The notes beneath the pieces were generated by a model. It did not search any database, was not told the origin of the DNA, and was given only the letters and a program-made list of their open reading frames with translations. From positions 3,909,501-3,973,500 of the forward strand of contig NZ_CP030041.1 in NCBI RefSeq assembly GCF_003260975.1: a stretch of 64,000 bases of DNA, given 5' to 3'. Made by a program: the position numbers and the translations under genes. Every line of letters begins with the position of its first letter. Positions within the stretch are counted from its first letter, which is position 1. Positions 33,798 to 43,696 of this stretch are shown here, one piece after another. The stretch is from Echinicola strongylocentroti (GTDB lineage Bacteria > Bacteroidota > Bacteroidia > Cytophagales > Cyclobacteriaceae).

Positions 33798-33835
33798 TAA
33801 TACTCTTTGATTATAATTTTGATCAAAGAGTATTA
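33798..33835. promoter_or_regulatory. Perfect 14-bp inverted repeat in the araC-xylB divergent region
   Basis: TAATACTCTTTGAT, a 10-base spacer, then ATCAAAGAGTATTA. It lies 48 bases before the AraC-type regulator and about 240 before xylB. A symmetrical site of this size suits a dimeric regulator; it could also form an AT-rich hairpin. The rest of 33751-34074 shows no gene. Confidence 0.6.
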
Positions 33836-34074
33836 TTATTTAATCGAATAATGTAAGTGTGGGTGGCCTTTTTAATCGAAATTTGTTGTAATCAGTATTT
33901 GTGGGACAGGGTTTAGGGTCTTTGGTTGGGTCAGTAAAGAATGACCGAGAGTTCAGCTGGAGGCTGAGCGGATTTGAAGTCGGCTCTTCGGCAGCGCTCA
34001 GGAGCCTACAGCTCGTATGAAATAACCCCGTAACCTAATAGCAAATAACTCAATAACCAATAACAAAGTAACCA

Positions 34075-35568
34075 ATGCGACGATTATTAATCGGATATGA
34101 TATCGGGAGTTCTTCGGTAAAGGCAACCTTGCTGGATGCCGATACCGGAAAAGTAGTGGCCAGTGATGGTCAGCCAAAGATCGAAATGCCCATTGATTCT
34201 CCCCAAAAGGACTGGGCAGAACAAGATCCATTGATGTGGTGGAAATATGTCACTGAAACCACTCAGCATATCATCCGCCAAGGAGACGTCAAGTCTGGCG
34301 AATTGCAGGCGATCGGAATCAGTTACCAAATGCATGGATTAGTGATGGTGGATAAGGATCAGCAGGTCATCCGCCCATCGATCATTTGGTGTGATAGCCG
34401 TGCAGTGGAAACGGGGAATGATGCTTTTGAGGCCTTGGGGAGCGAATTTTGTCTTTCCCGTCTCCTTAATTCTCCCGGAAATTTCACCGCCTCCAAGCTC
34501 AAATGGGTCAAAGACCATGAGCCCGACAATTACGAGAAAATCCATAAAGTAATGCTTCCCGGCGATTTTATTGCCATGAAATTGACAGGGGAGATTTTTA
34601 CCTCTGAGTCTGGCCTTTCCGAGGGAGTCTTCTGGGATTTTAAAGAGAATAAGTTGAGCCAGGATCTATTGGGTCATTATGGCATAGACCAAGAGTTATT
34701 GGCTACGGCGGTGCCTTCTTTTGCCGAAGGGGGCAAGGTAAATGCTGCCGCCGCCAAAGCATTGGGTATAGATGAAGGCGTTCCTGTGACCTACAGGGCA
34801 GGGGATCAGCCGAATAATGCCTTTTCCCTGAACGTGCTGGAAGCGGGCGAATTGGCCACTACAGCCGGAACTTCGGGAACAGTCTATGGTGTGAGCAAAG
34901 CTCCTGTCTATGATTCCCAGTCAAGGGTGAATACTTTCTTGCATGTCAATCACCTGGCCGAAAATCCCCATTACGGCGTATTGCTGTGTGTCAATGGTAC
35001 GGGGATCCTTAACAGCTGGCTCAAGAAGATGCTGGGAGGGGAATCCATTGACTATGAATCCATGAACACCTTGGCGGCGGAAGTACCTGTGGGTGCGGAA
35101 GGGCTGAGCTTTATCCCTTTTGGCAATGGAGCCGAGCGCATCATGGAAAACAGAAGCGTAGGTGCCCATCTTAGTGGCCTAAACTTGCTCAAGCATGATA
35201 AGCGCCATGTCCTCCGTGCTGGCCAGGAGGGTATTGTGAGTGCCTTGACCTTTGGGTTTAACATCATGAAAAACATGGGGCTGACACTGGACACGGTAAA
35301 AGCAGGCCGGGCCAATATGTTCCTCAGTCCACTGTTTAGGGAGGCCTTTGTAAATATGAACGAGGTGAATTTGAAGTTTTACGATACCGATGGTTCCCAA
35401 GGGGCTGCAAGAGGTGCCGGAGTAGGAGCAGGCATCTATGCCAGTCCAAAAGAAGCCTTCAGCGGCTTGGAGAAAGTTGCCTCATTTGCTCCCGATCCCA
35501 AATTGGTACAGGCATACAAGGAAGTCTACCAGCAATGGGAGGAAAACTTGGGTAAAATAATCCGGTAG
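34075..35568 (+). CDS. xylB: Xylulokinase (FGGY family)
   Basis: 497 residues, normal length. It phosphorylates D-xylulose to xylulose-5-phosphate. FGGY features are the N-terminal phosphate loop LLIGYDIGSSSVKATLLD, DWAEQDPLMWW, GISYQMHGLV, WCDSRA, and the C-terminal ATPase block GAARGAGVGAGIYAS. It precedes xylose isomerase by 148 bases on the same strand. The leader carries a low-complexity AATAACCAATAACAA run, similar to the one before xylA. Assignment over other FGGY kinases rests on xylA next door and the MHG-type motif. Confidence 0.93.
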   Translation: MRRLLIGYDIGSSSVKATLLDADTGKVVASDGQPKIEMPIDSPQKDWAEQDPLMWWKYVTETTQHIIRQGDVKSGELQAIGISYQMHGLVMVDKDQQVIRPSIIWCDSRAVETGNDAFEALGSEFCLSRLLNSPGNFTASKLKWVKDHEPDNYEKIHKVMLPGDFIAMKLTGEIFTSESGLSEGVFWDFKENKLSQDLLGHYGIDQELLATAVPSFAEGGKVNAAAAKALGIDEGVPVTYRAGDQPNNAFSLNVLEAGELATTAGTSGTVYGVSKAPVYDSQSRVNTFLHVNHLAENPHYGVLLCVNGTGILNSWLKKMLGGESIDYESMNTLAAEVPVGAEGLSFIPFGNGAERIMENRSVGAHLSGLNLLKHDKRHVLRAGQEGIVSALTFGFNIMKNMGLTLDTVKAGRANMFLSPLFREAFVNMNEVNLKFYDTDGSQGAARGAGVGAGIYASPKEAFSGLEKVASFAPDPKLVQAYKEVYQQWEENLGKIIR

Positions 35569-35716
35569 TTTCCTGCATCCACTGAGCATAGTCGAAGGGA
35601 CGGCCAGGCACGATCACAACTAATTCATGAAAATAAACAGGGACAACAGTGGACAACCCACTGAGTCCCCAATAACCAAATACTAACTAACTGAATAACC
35701 AATAACCAAATATACC

Positions 35717-37030
35717 ATGTCAAATACCTATTTTCCAGGAATAGAAAAAATCAAATTCGAAGGCAGGGATTCCAAAAATCCTTTTGCCTTTAAGTTTTAT
35801 GATGAGAACAAAACAGTGGCCGGAAAGACCATGAAGGAGCATTTTAAGTTTGCCATTGCTTACTGGCACTCTTTTAATGCCACTGGGGATGATCCTTTTG
35901 GCCCTGGGACGAAGACCTTTGCATGGGGCCAATCAGAAGATGCCCTTCAGCGGGCTAAGGACAAGATGGATGCGGCCTTTGAGTTTATCACTAAAATAGG
36001 TGCTCCTTACTATTGTTTCCATGATGTGGACCTGATCGATGAGGGGGCGACTATCGAAGAATACGAAAGCCGGATGAAGGCCATCACGGAGTATGCCAAG
36101 CAAAAGCAGGAAGAAACAGGTGTCAAGCTACTTTGGGGGACGGCCAATGTATTCAGTAACCCACGTTATATGAATGGTGCTTCCACCAATCCTGATTTTG
36201 ATGTGGTGTCGTGGGCGGCTACACAGGTAAAAAACTCCATCGACGCGACCATTGCGCTTGGTGGTGAGAACTACGTGTTCTGGGGCGGTCGTGAGGGCTA
36301 CATGTCCCTGCTCAATACCGACATGAAGCGAGAGACGGAGCATCTGGCCAAGTTCTTGACCATGGCCCGTGACTATGGCCGTAAGCAAGGTTTTAAAGGA
36401 AACTTCCTGATCGAGCCAAAACCAATGGAGCCTACCAAGCATCAATATGATTATGATTCGGCGACTGTTGTCGGGTTTCTTAGGCATTACGGATTGGACA
36501 AGGACTTCAAGCTGAACATTGAGGTAAACCATGCGACTTTGGCAGGGCACACCTTTCAGCATGAGCTGCAGGTAGCGGCTGATGCGGGTCTCTTGGGCAG
36601 TATCGATGCCAATCGCGGCGACTACCAAAACGGATGGGATACCGACCAATTTGCGTTGAATTTGCAGGAATTGACTGAGTCGCTATTGGTCATTCTCGAA
36701 GCAGGAGGCCTTCAAGGTGGCGGGGTTAATTTTGACGCCAAATTGAGAAGAAACTCCACGGACCTAGATGACCTTTTCCATGCACATATCGGTAGTATGG
36801 ATGCCTTTGCCAGGGCCTTGCTGATCGCCAATGATATTTTGGAACAATCCGAATACAAGGCCTTGCGAAAAAAACGCTATGCTTCCTTTGATGGTGGCAA
36901 GGGCAAGGAGTTTGAAGAAGGGAAGTTGTCGCTAGAAGACTTGAGGGCACATGCCATCGCTACTGGTGAGCCGGCAAGTACCAGCGGTAAGCAGGAAATG
37001 TACGAGAATATTATCAATCAGTATATTTGA
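35717..37030 (+). CDS. xylA: Xylose isomerase
   Basis: 437 residues, class II type. It converts D-xylose to D-xylulose with divalent metal in the cytoplasm. Active-site blocks are YYCFHDVD (His102, Asp105), [43 protein letters not shown] and [19 protein letters not shown]. The xylB-xylA gap contains CACTGAGCATAGTCGAAGG, of a kind often scattered through Bacteroidota intergenic DNA, and AATAACCAA repeats. Likely co-transcribed with xylB under the AraC-type regulator. Confidence 0.97.
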   Translation: MSNTYFPGIEKIKFEGRDSKNPFAFKFYDENKTVAGKTMKEHFKFAIAYWHSFNATGDDPFGPGTKTFAWGQSEDALQRAKDKMDAAFEFITKIGAPYYCFHDVDLIDEGATIEEYESRMKAITEYAKQKQEETGVKLLWGTANVFSNPRYMNGASTNPDFDVVSWAATQVKNSIDATIALGGENYVFWGGREGYMSLLNTDMKRETEHLAKFLTMARDYGRKQGFKGNFLIEPKPMEPTKHQYDYDSATVVGFLRHYGLDKDFKLNIEVNHATLAGHTFQHELQVAADAGLLGSIDANRGDYQNGWDTDQFALNLQELTESLLVILEAGGLQGGGVNFDAKLRRNSTDLDDLFHAHIGSMDAFARALLIANDILEQSEYKALRKKRYASFDGGKGKEFEEGKLSLEDLRAHAIATGEPASTSGKQEMYENIINQYI

Positions 37031-37260
37031 TATAGGTTAAGAAGTACGAGGTACGAAGTACTAAGTACAAAGACACCTGACCAAGGAGCCTGAGGTGCTA
37101 AGTTGAATAGTTCTGCGTCGGAGACGGCGGGGCGATTGTGCCGCAGTATCCGAAGCGGCACGGTGGACATTGACCCCGTTTATCGGCCGGTCTTTGACTC
37201 TGTTATGCTCCGTCCTTGACAGGGTTCCTTACTTACACTTATGGGTGTTCAGGTAAAAGC
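37031..37260. other. Intergenic stretch, no gene seen
   Basis: About 230 bases after xylA. It starts with a low-complexity GTACGAGGTACGAAGTACTAAGTAC run and continues as GC-rich non-coding DNA. No coding frame. Confidence 0.4.
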
Positions 37261-37300
37261 AAAATCCCCGGCTTACCATAAGCCGGGGATTTTTTATTTT
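37261..37300. terminator. Terminator between xylA and the convergent small gene
   Basis: The stem ATCCCCGGCTTA / TAAGCCGGGGAT around CCA is followed by TTTTTATTTT on the plus strand and by a weaker T-rich stretch on the minus strand, so it may serve both genes. Confidence 0.88.
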
Positions 37301-37362
37301 AAGGAGGAAATTAGCTACAGGGATAGCTTTTCCAAGGGCATGTCTTCGGTACGGTAAAGATC

Positions 37363-37677
37363 TCAGTCATCAAAAAAATCATGCGAAGAGGCCGCTACAT
37401 TCATCACCTCAACTTTGGGAAGACCTTCCAGTGCACTGTCATCTCGTTGTTTTTGGAAAGAAAGGAATGATGGAACCTGAAGTAATTCTTTTTGTATATG
37501 CTCATTCTGATAGTGTGAGAGGTGAACAAAGGTTTTCCCATCTTCACACAAATAAGATACATATTTGAAATTTTTGGTGTCCATTTTTTTAAAATCGGAC
37601 ATAAACGACTTGATGTTATCCATGTTCTGTTGAACAAAACCGGGTTTAACAGTGTAGGTTACTTTTACGACGATCAT
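37363..37677 (-). CDS. Small ABM-like (dimeric alpha/beta barrel) protein
   Basis: 104 residues without signal peptide. MIVVKVTYTVKPGFVQQNMDNIKSF, then FKYVSYLCEDGKTFVHLSHYQ and FLSFQKQRD show the beta-alpha-beta pattern of the antibiotic-biosynthesis-monooxygenase/EthD-like fold. A catalytic role cannot be inferred. It stands alone between xylA and GH43, facing xylA, and shows no obvious tie to pentose metabolism. Confidence 0.65.
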   Translation of the reverse strand: MIVVKVTYTVKPGFVQQNMDNIKSFMSDFKKMDTKNFKYVSYLCEDGKTFVHLSHYQNEHIQKELLQVPSFLSFQKQRDDSALEGLPKVEVMNVAASSHDFFDD

Positions 37678-37826
37678 TTTTTAATTTTTTACGGTTGAAA
37701 GATTCATTTCAACCATATGACCCATGCATAGTAGAAACGTGACAGGATATAAGAAATATTTTTGACTTTGCGTAGTTTTTACCTTTTTCCGGCAGTCTCC
37801 AGACTTCGACCATGTCTTATAATTTT

Positions 37827-38960
37827 TTAATTTTTCAATTCTTCCATCGGTGTGATGGTTTGGATAGAGCCATCGGCATTGTGGGTAAGTGGCGCCATTT
37901 TAATGTTTCTAAGGTAGTTTTTGCCCGAAATCTGGGTGTCATGATAAAAGATGTACCATTGGTTGTCCACTTTTACGATGGAGTGGTGGTTGGTCCAGCC
38001 TTGGACAGGCTCTAAGATAATGCCTTGATAGGTGAAAGGGCCATAAGGATTGTCTCCGGTGGCATAGGAAATCGTATGGGTGTCTCCCGTGGAGTAGGAG
38101 AAATAATAGGTGTCACCAAGTTTATGTACCCAAGCAGCTTCAAAGAATCTTCTGTCATGATCTCCCGCTTTGATCGGATCACCTTGTTGGTCTACGATCA
38201 GAATGTCTCTGGGCTTTTCGCCGAATTCCAACATGTCCCCGCTGAGCTTGGCCACTTGGGGAGCTATGGCCGGTTCATTATCAGCGGGTTCGTCAGCAAA
38301 TGGACTGTGGCCTGTGGATAGGTATTTTCCCGTGCGCCATTTTTGCAATTGTCCACCCCAAATGCCGCCCCAATAAATATAGTGCTGTCCATCACTGTCT
38401 TCAAAAACAGCAGGATCCATACTAAAACTCCCTTTGATGGGGTCAGCTTGGGGCTTGAAAGGCCCCGCGGGATGGTCGGCTACTGCTACGCCGAGTCTAA
38501 AAATACCTTCATTGTCCTTGGCAGGGAAATAGAGGTAATACTTATCGCCTTTTTGGGCAGCATCGGGTGCCCACATTTGCTGTGCGGCCCATGGGACATC
38601 TGAAACATGGAGTACTTCACCGTGATCTTTTACCGTACCATTGGGGCTGTCCATCGAATAAACGTGATAGTCCTTCATGTCATATTGTGCTCCCGTGTCA
38701 TCTTCTTGCGCTTCGGAAGGGATGTCATGGGAAGGATAGATATAGATTTTGCCATCAAAAACATGGGCAGAAGGGTCAGCTGTAAAATGATCCGTGATCA
38801 GTGGCTCGGAAAGGTAGCGGATGGTGTCGGTATCACTGGTTTTGATCGATTCGGCAGAAGTGGTGCTTTCTTCAGCTTTTTTGGGATTGCATTGTAAGAA
38901 TACGCAAAATATGCCCCCTAGGGTGACAGCAGTGACCAATCGGTTTAGGTGTAAGTTCAT
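37827..38960 (-). CDS. GH43 beta-xylosidase/alpha-L-arabinofuranosidase, lipoprotein
   Basis: 377 residues. The lipobox FLQC puts a lipidated Cys at 24. The five-bladed propeller of GH43 shows the three catalytic acids in context: Asp62 (TADPSAHVF, base), Asp182 (SMDPAVF, pKa modulator) and Glu274 (FFEAAWVHK, acid). It should cleave xylose or arabinose from xylo-oligosaccharides at the cell envelope. Preceded by a -7 box, a LacI-type operator identical to the one before SusC, and an overlapping ATGAAA-C-TTTCAT palindrome, so it belongs to the glucuronoxylan regulon although 29 kb away. Confidence 0.92.
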   Translation of the reverse strand: MNLHLNRLVTAVTLGGIFCVFLQCNPKKAEESTTSAESIKTSDTDTIRYLSEPLITDHFTADPSAHVFDGKIYIYPSHDIPSEAQEDDTGAQYDMKDYHVYSMDSPNGTVKDHGEVLHVSDVPWAAQQMWAPDAAQKGDKYYLYFPAKDNEGIFRLGVAVADHPAGPFKPQADPIKGSFSMDPAVFEDSDGQHYIYWGGIWGGQLQKWRTGKYLSTGHSPFADEPADNEPAIAPQVAKLSGDMLEFGEKPRDILIVDQQGDPIKAGDHDRRFFEAAWVHKLGDTYYFSYSTGDTHTISYATGDNPYGPFTYQGIILEPVQGWTNHHSIVKVDNQWYIFYHDTQISGKNYLRNIKMAPLTHNADGSIQTITPMEELKN

Positions 38961-38991
38961 ATCGGTTACGTTAGGTTTTATTCGGTTCTAT

Positions 38992-39022
38992 CAAAAATAC
39001 TAAATAAATTGAAAATATGAAA
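38992..39022 (-). promoter_or_regulatory. Putative promoter of the GH43 gene
   Basis: On the minus strand TATTTTTG (complement of 38992-38999) matches TAnnTTTG, with TTTC 19 bases upstream as a 3-of-4 match to the -33 TTTG (complement of 39019-39022). The palindrome at 39017-39029 overlaps the -33 element. Confidence 0.5.
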
Positions 39023-39027
39023 CTTTC

Positions 39028-39043
39028 ATGAAATCGGTTTCAT
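39028..39043. promoter_or_regulatory. LacI-type operator upstream of GH43
   Basis: ATGAAATCGGTTTCAT is the exact reverse complement of the operator at 9105-9120. It lies 68 bases before the GH43 start. A second palindrome ATGAAACTTTCAT (39017-39029) overlaps it by two bases, giving a tandem operator over the promoter. Confidence 0.7.
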
Positions 39044-39114
39044 TTAGAGATTGGGATAATTGCCAAGAGCCGTGAACGATACAGGCTAGCCCATAACCTA
39101 GTATTCAGTTGACC

Positions 39115-39142
39115 AAAAAAAAGCGGCTCCACTGGGAGCCGC
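39115..39142 (-). terminator. Terminator of araA
   Basis: On the minus strand the stem GCGGCTCC / GGAGCCGC is followed by eight T (A run at 39115-39122). It lies about 30 bases after the araA stop. Confidence 0.88.
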
Positions 39143-39172
39143 CTTTTGTTTTAACGTTACGCTTATCTATTG

Positions 39173-40675
39173 TTATTTGTCGTTAAAGTGGTAGTAGGCA
39201 TCACTCCACCTCAACTCATTTTGGATTCCTCTTAAGGTAGTGTCTTTATCGATATTGACACTTTCGATGCCGGCCATTACAGCGAAGTCATTCAAATGCT
39301 CCGAGGTAAGGTTTTGGCTGAAGCAAGTGTGGTGCGCTCCCCCTGCCAGGATCCATGCAGCACATCCGGTTTTCATATCTGGCATGGGTTTCCACATGAC
39401 CCTTGCTACAGGAAGGTTGGGGAGATCTTTGAGTGGTTTTACGGCATCTACTTCATTGACGATAAGTCTGAAGCGGTTGCCCATGTCCACGATCGAGGCA
39501 TTGAGGCCATTGCCACCAGCGCCATTGAATACCAGCCTTACTGGATCTTCTTTGCCACCAATGCCTAAGGGATGCACTTCACAAGAGATTTTTTCAGTGG
39601 TAAGTGTTGGATCCACTTCCAGCATGTGCGATCCGAGAACCAAGCTGTTGTTAGGGTCAAAGTGGTACGTATAATCTTCCATAAAGGCATTGCCGCCTTC
39701 CAGTCCACTGCCCATTACTTTCATGGCGCGTACCAAGGCTGCTGTTTTCCAATCTCCTTCACCGGCATAGGCATATCCATCCGCCATCAGTCGCTGGGTG
39801 GCGATACCGGGAAGCTGCTTCATGCCATAAAGGTCTTCGAAGGTATTGGAAAAGCCCTTGAACCCTCCTTCTTCAAGGAAAGCACGCATGCCTAATTCTA
39901 TTTTGGCGGCGTCTATCAAGGATTGACGACGGCCTCCGTTGGCCTTGAGTTCATCGGCTAGGGTATAAGTGGCTTCGTACTCTTCGATCAGGGCTTTTAA
40001 GTCGCTTTCCGAAACCGCCTCGATTTTAGCAACTAAGTCTCCTACTGCGTAGGTATTGACCGAAAACCCAAACTTTAGTTCTGCCTCAACCTTGTCGCCA
40101 TCTGTAACGGCCACAAAGCGCATGTTGTCACCAAATCGGGCAAATTTGGCTCCTTGCCAATCATGCCATCCACTGGCTGCTCTTGCCCAAACATCGATTT
40201 GGGAATGGACGTCTTCGTCTTTCCAGTGGCCTACGACTACTTTGCGCTTTACTTTCATGCGGGCAGTCATAAAACCAAATTCTCGATCTCCGTGCGCACT
40301 TTGGTTCAGGTTCATGAAATCCATATCGATGGAGTTCCAAGGGATGTCCTGATTGTACTGGGTGTGTAGGTGGAGCATGGGCTTTTGAAGGATCTTCAGG
40401 CCATTGATCCACATTTTTGCAGGTGAAAAGGTGTGCATCCATGTGATCACCCCGATACAGTTGGGCGCATTATTGGCTTCCTGTATGGCGGCGTAGATTT
40501 CTTCAGTGGTCGTAACGATCGGCTTGAAGACAGTCGTTACGGAGATTTTTTTGGACTTATTCAGTTCCTCAGCGATGATTTGGGCATGTTCGGCCACTTG
40601 CTGCAAGGCTTCTGGCCCATACAAGTGTTGGCTGCCGGTGATGAACCAAACCTCGTTTTCTTTCAAATTTTTCAT
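39173..40675 (-). CDS. araA: L-arabinose isomerase
   Basis: 500 residues. It converts L-arabinose to L-ribulose. Family blocks are [68 protein letters not shown] (metal-site Glu), FMEDYTYHF, and late GGAHHTCFS with a metal-site His. It lies 35 bases after the symporter gene and probably shares its operon. No ribulokinase (araB) or epimerase (araD) is in the window, so they must be elsewhere. Confidence 0.97.
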   Translation of the reverse strand: MKNLKENEVWFITGSQHLYGPEALQQVAEHAQIIAEELNKSKKISVTTVFKPIVTTTEEIYAAIQEANNAPNCIGVITWMHTFSPAKMWINGLKILQKPMLHLHTQYNQDIPWNSIDMDFMNLNQSAHGDREFGFMTARMKVKRKVVVGHWKDEDVHSQIDVWARAASGWHDWQGAKFARFGDNMRFVAVTDGDKVEAELKFGFSVNTYAVGDLVAKIEAVSESDLKALIEEYEATYTLADELKANGGRRQSLIDAAKIELGMRAFLEEGGFKGFSNTFEDLYGMKQLPGIATQRLMADGYAYAGEGDWKTAALVRAMKVMGSGLEGGNAFMEDYTYHFDPNNSLVLGSHMLEVDPTLTTEKISCEVHPLGIGGKEDPVRLVFNGAGGNGLNASIVDMGNRFRLIVNEVDAVKPLKDLPNLPVARVMWKPMPDMKTGCAAWILAGGAHHTCFSQNLTSEHLNDFAVMAGIESVNIDKDTTLRGIQNELRWSDAYYHFNDK

Positions 40676-40710
40676 ATCTCTTGATTACTTATTTATTTTA
40701 CATTTTTGGA

Positions 40711-42585
40711 TTACATCCAGAAGAAATAGTAGAGCAGGCCTACGATAAGGATAATCCCCGCTGCACCAATATTAAATGGCGTGGTGGTCTTGAAAAGTGC
40801 CGGATCGGTATTGAATGATTTCGGATCGGCAGTTTCCATTTTTACATTGGTATAGAGAATGGTGCCCAGCATCAGGAAGAGAGCTGCTATCATAAAGATG
40901 GACTCTATCCCGAGGTGTTCATAGCTATCGAACAGGGCAAAACCAAGCACTGCACATACGATCCCAAGGACAATAAAGAAATAGCTGGAAGCGATTGTTT
41001 TAGCAGCTTGTTTATTCGATTTATAGTCCGGGTTGGCAAATTTCTTTTTCTCGGAAAAACTAATGAGTGACGCGATGAAGCAAAGTAGGATGAATACATA
41101 TCCCATTCTTAATAAAAACGGCATTTCTGGGTAGAATATTTTGAAAACAATGCCCGCTGGAATGGTGGCGATGGCTGTCCATAATGCAGCGCTTGCCGTT
41201 GCTTGTCGCCAGATCAGCCCCATGCCAAACACGACCACTACACCCGGGTAAATGTATCCGGTGTACTCTTGAATGTATTGGAATACCTGATCGAGAGAGG
41301 CCAATTGTGGTGCAATGACCATGGCGATAGCCAAGGCTACTACGGCGATTATTCTACCGGTTTTTACCAGTTGATGGTTGTTGGCGTTTGGGTTGAAGTA
41401 TACCTTGTATATGTCCATCGTAAAGATGGTAGAGGTACTGTTGATCATAGAAGCCAAAGAAGAAACAATCGCCGCCGCCAGGGCTGCAAAGGCCAGTCCC
41501 CTGATACCGTTCGGTATAAAGTTTCTCAAAAGCCAAGGATACGCTTCATCTGATTTTTGGATAGTGCCGATCTGCTCGACAGGCATATTTAAGACTTGCG
41601 AAAGTTGCTCTGGACTATAGTCATTGATCAATACATAAGCGGCAATACCGGGAATCACCACGATGATCGGCATAAGGAGCTTAAGGTAGCCTGCAAATAA
41701 GAGTCCTTTTTTGGCTTCTTCGATGCTTTTGGCAGCAAGGCCTTTTTGGATAATGTACTGGTTAAAACCCCAATACCCCAAGTTGGTCAGCCACATGCCA
41801 CCTAAAATTACGGCCAGTCCAGGAAGGTCTTGGAAAGCATCCCTAGTGCCTCCGACCCCATCGGGCACCATGACCCGTCCTTGTGGCATAATCATGACAA
41901 AGTGGTCTTTGGCATCGTTGTAAAGGTTGCTCATCCCGGCGATAATCCCATCACCCATTCCCACAGCATCCAGCGCTAGAAAAGTGGTGATCAAGCCACC
42001 GGCTACGAGGATGATGACTTGTACCACGTCGGTCCATGCCACCGCTTCCAGTCCACCATAAATGGAGTAGATGCCTGAAAAGGCCAACAGGCCAATAATT
42101 CCGTACTGAAGGGGAATGCCCATGATCTTATCCAAGGCCAATGCACCGAGGTAACTTACGGAAGTAAGGTTTACAAAAACGTACACTAGCAGCCAGAACA
42201 CCGCAAAGGCAGTACTTACTCCCTTGTTAAAGCGTTCACTGAGGAACTGCGGCATGGTGTATACATTGTGTTTCAGAAAAATAGGGAGGAAATACTTCGC
42301 TACGATAATAAGCGCTATTGCAGCGATCCACTCATAGGCTGATATTCCCAGTCCGATAGCAAAACCAGAACCTGAGGTGCCTATGAAGTGTTCAGCGGAG
42401 ATATTGGCGGCGAGCAGCGAGGCACCTACTGCCCACCAAGTGAGGGATTTGTCGGCTAAGAAATATTCTTGAGCCGTTTTCTCCATCCCTTTTTTAGACC
42501 TGGATACCCAAAGGCCTACCGAGACAATCGCCAATGCGTAAATAACGAAAATGACATAGTCCAATGTCGAAAATCCTGAAGTCAT
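40711..42585 (-). CDS. SSS-family sodium symporter, probably for L-arabinose
   Basis: 624 residues, about 14-15 membrane segments, longer at the C-terminus than its paralogue at 24704. Shared blocks are WWAVGASLLAANISAEHFIG, NVYTMPQFLSERFNKG, YGGLEAVAWTDVVQ and SSLASMINSTSTIF. Its place between the AraR-type regulator and araA suggests sodium-driven L-arabinose uptake. The 114-base leader holds GTGTA...TACAC arms (42630-42664), a possible AraR site, but this is weak. Confidence 0.9.
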   Translation of the reverse strand: MTSGFSTLDYVIFVIYALAIVSVGLWVSRSKKGMEKTAQEYFLADKSLTWWAVGASLLAANISAEHFIGTSGSGFAIGLGISAYEWIAAIALIIVAKYFLPIFLKHNVYTMPQFLSERFNKGVSTAFAVFWLLVYVFVNLTSVSYLGALALDKIMGIPLQYGIIGLLAFSGIYSIYGGLEAVAWTDVVQVIILVAGGLITTFLALDAVGMGDGIIAGMSNLYNDAKDHFVMIMPQGRVMVPDGVGGTRDAFQDLPGLAVILGGMWLTNLGYWGFNQYIIQKGLAAKSIEEAKKGLLFAGYLKLLMPIIVVIPGIAAYVLINDYSPEQLSQVLNMPVEQIGTIQKSDEAYPWLLRNFIPNGIRGLAFAALAAAIVSSLASMINSTSTIFTMDIYKVYFNPNANNHQLVKTGRIIAVVALAIAMVIAPQLASLDQVFQYIQEYTGYIYPGVVVVFGMGLIWRQATASAALWTAIATIPAGIVFKIFYPEMPFLLRMGYVFILLCFIASLISFSEKKKFANPDYKSNKQAAKTIASSYFFIVLGIVCAVLGFALFDSYEHLGIESIFMIAALFLMLGTILYTNVKMETADPKSFNTDPALFKTTTPFNIGAAGIILIVGLLYYFFWM

Positions 42586-42676
42586 AATTTGATATTGAGG
42601 GTTTATGTTGACTTGACTGCTAAGGCAGTACTTGTGTATATTTATTTAAGTGTCGTATTTACACCTAAAAAATAAG

Positions 42677-42708
42677 AAAAAAAAATAATGAGTAAAAAAT
42701 TACTCATT
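42677..42708 (-). terminator. AT-rich terminator of the AraR gene
   Basis: On the minus strand AATGAGTAA and TTACTCATT form a stem that includes the stop codon region, followed by ATTTTTTTTT (42677-42686 complement). It separates araR from the symporter-araA unit. Confidence 0.65.
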
Positions 42709-43422
42709 TGCGGTAGGAATTTCATTCCGGGGAATGAAATTCAAGACTGTTTGAAACTGGTCTTTATACTTGCTTTCATCAATACTGTAGTAAAAGGCAC
42801 CTTTCTTGGAACTGGTCTTGTCCTTGTCTTTTTCTTTGATCAGCATATTGGTAGAAAGCACCTTTCTGGTGAAATTCCGCTTATCGATTTTGGTTTCATA
42901 TAGACTTTCATACATTGCCTGAAGATGAGGAAGCGTGAATTTTTTTGGCAAAAGCTCAAAAAGAATGGGGTGTAATGCCGCCTTGTACCTCAGACGGCTC
43001 TTTGCCATCTCTACCATATCCTCATGATCAAAAATCAAGTGCGGAAGCTCATTCATCGAAAACCAATGGGCTTGGAATTTATCGCTGATCTGTTGTTCAT
43101 ATTTTTGGATGTCGATAAGGGCTACGTAGGCTACGGCAATGGTGCGCTCTACAGGGTCTCTATCAGGCTTGCTAAAGGTGTGCATTTGCTCCATGTATAG
43201 GTCCTCCAGTCCAGTAAGCTTTTTTAGAATCCTATTGGCAGCTTGGTCAAGTGATTCGTCAGACTGAAGAAATCCTCCCATTAGGCTCCACTTTTCCTTC
43301 TCAGGGGCAAAACCACGCTGGATCAGCAAAAGTTTGTAATCTGAACCATCAAAACCAAAAATGATGCAGTCGATGGCAGTTAGGATTCTCGTCTGATTGG
43401 AATATTTGTTCATGTTTTGCAA
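42700..43422 (-). CDS. araR: AraR-type regulator with degenerate Nudix domain
   Basis: 240 residues. The N-terminal Nudix fold (about 10-150) has lost its catalytic box: in GGFLQSDESLDQAANRILKK the REUxEE glutamates are replaced by R-I and K-K. The C-terminal winged helix (about 160-235; TLPHLQAMYESLYETKIDKRNFTRKVLS) is the DNA-binding part seen in NrtR/AraR-like regulators. A Nudix-related repressor of arabinose genes (AraR) is known from Bacteroides. Position directly before symporter-araA supports the same role, with arabinose as probable effector. Confidence 0.88.
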   Translation of the reverse strand: MQNMNKYSNQTRILTAIDCIIFGFDGSDYKLLLIQRGFAPEKEKWSLMGGFLQSDESLDQAANRILKKLTGLEDLYMEQMHTFSKPDRDPVERTIAVAYVALIDIQKYEQQISDKFQAHWFSMNELPHLIFDHEDMVEMAKSRLRYKAALHPILFELLPKKFTLPHLQAMYESLYETKIDKRNFTRKVLSTNMLIKEKDKDKTSSKKGAFYYSIDESKYKDQFQTVLNFIPRNEIPTANE

Positions 43423-43567
43423 TTAGTGACAGGTCTATTCAGGAGTAAAAAGCGTAAAAGTGTGCTTCTACAATAGTTTTATTGACGTTCGTAAAACTAA
43501 CTATAAATTTTATCAATAGCCAAACTGGAGCTTGTTTGCCGGGAAAACAGCTATTAAGAACATCCGT

Positions 43568-43614
43568 AAAAGGATGGACACCGAGCATAACCAAGGCTCG
43601 GTATCCATCCTTTT
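43568..43614. terminator. Long hairpin terminator downstream of the VOC gene
   Basis: AAAAGGATGG-CACCGAGC pairs with GCTCGGT-TCCATCCTTTT, a 19-bp stem with one mismatch. T tracts exist on both ends, so it can act for the minus-strand VOC gene. The rest of 43423-43696 shows no gene. Confidence 0.7.
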
Positions 43615-43696
43615 GCTCAGGCAAGTATTCATTGCTTCACTAAATAGCACCAATGGCTATAAGCTGTTTTTCTGTTATTGAAAAGAGGTGTTACTA

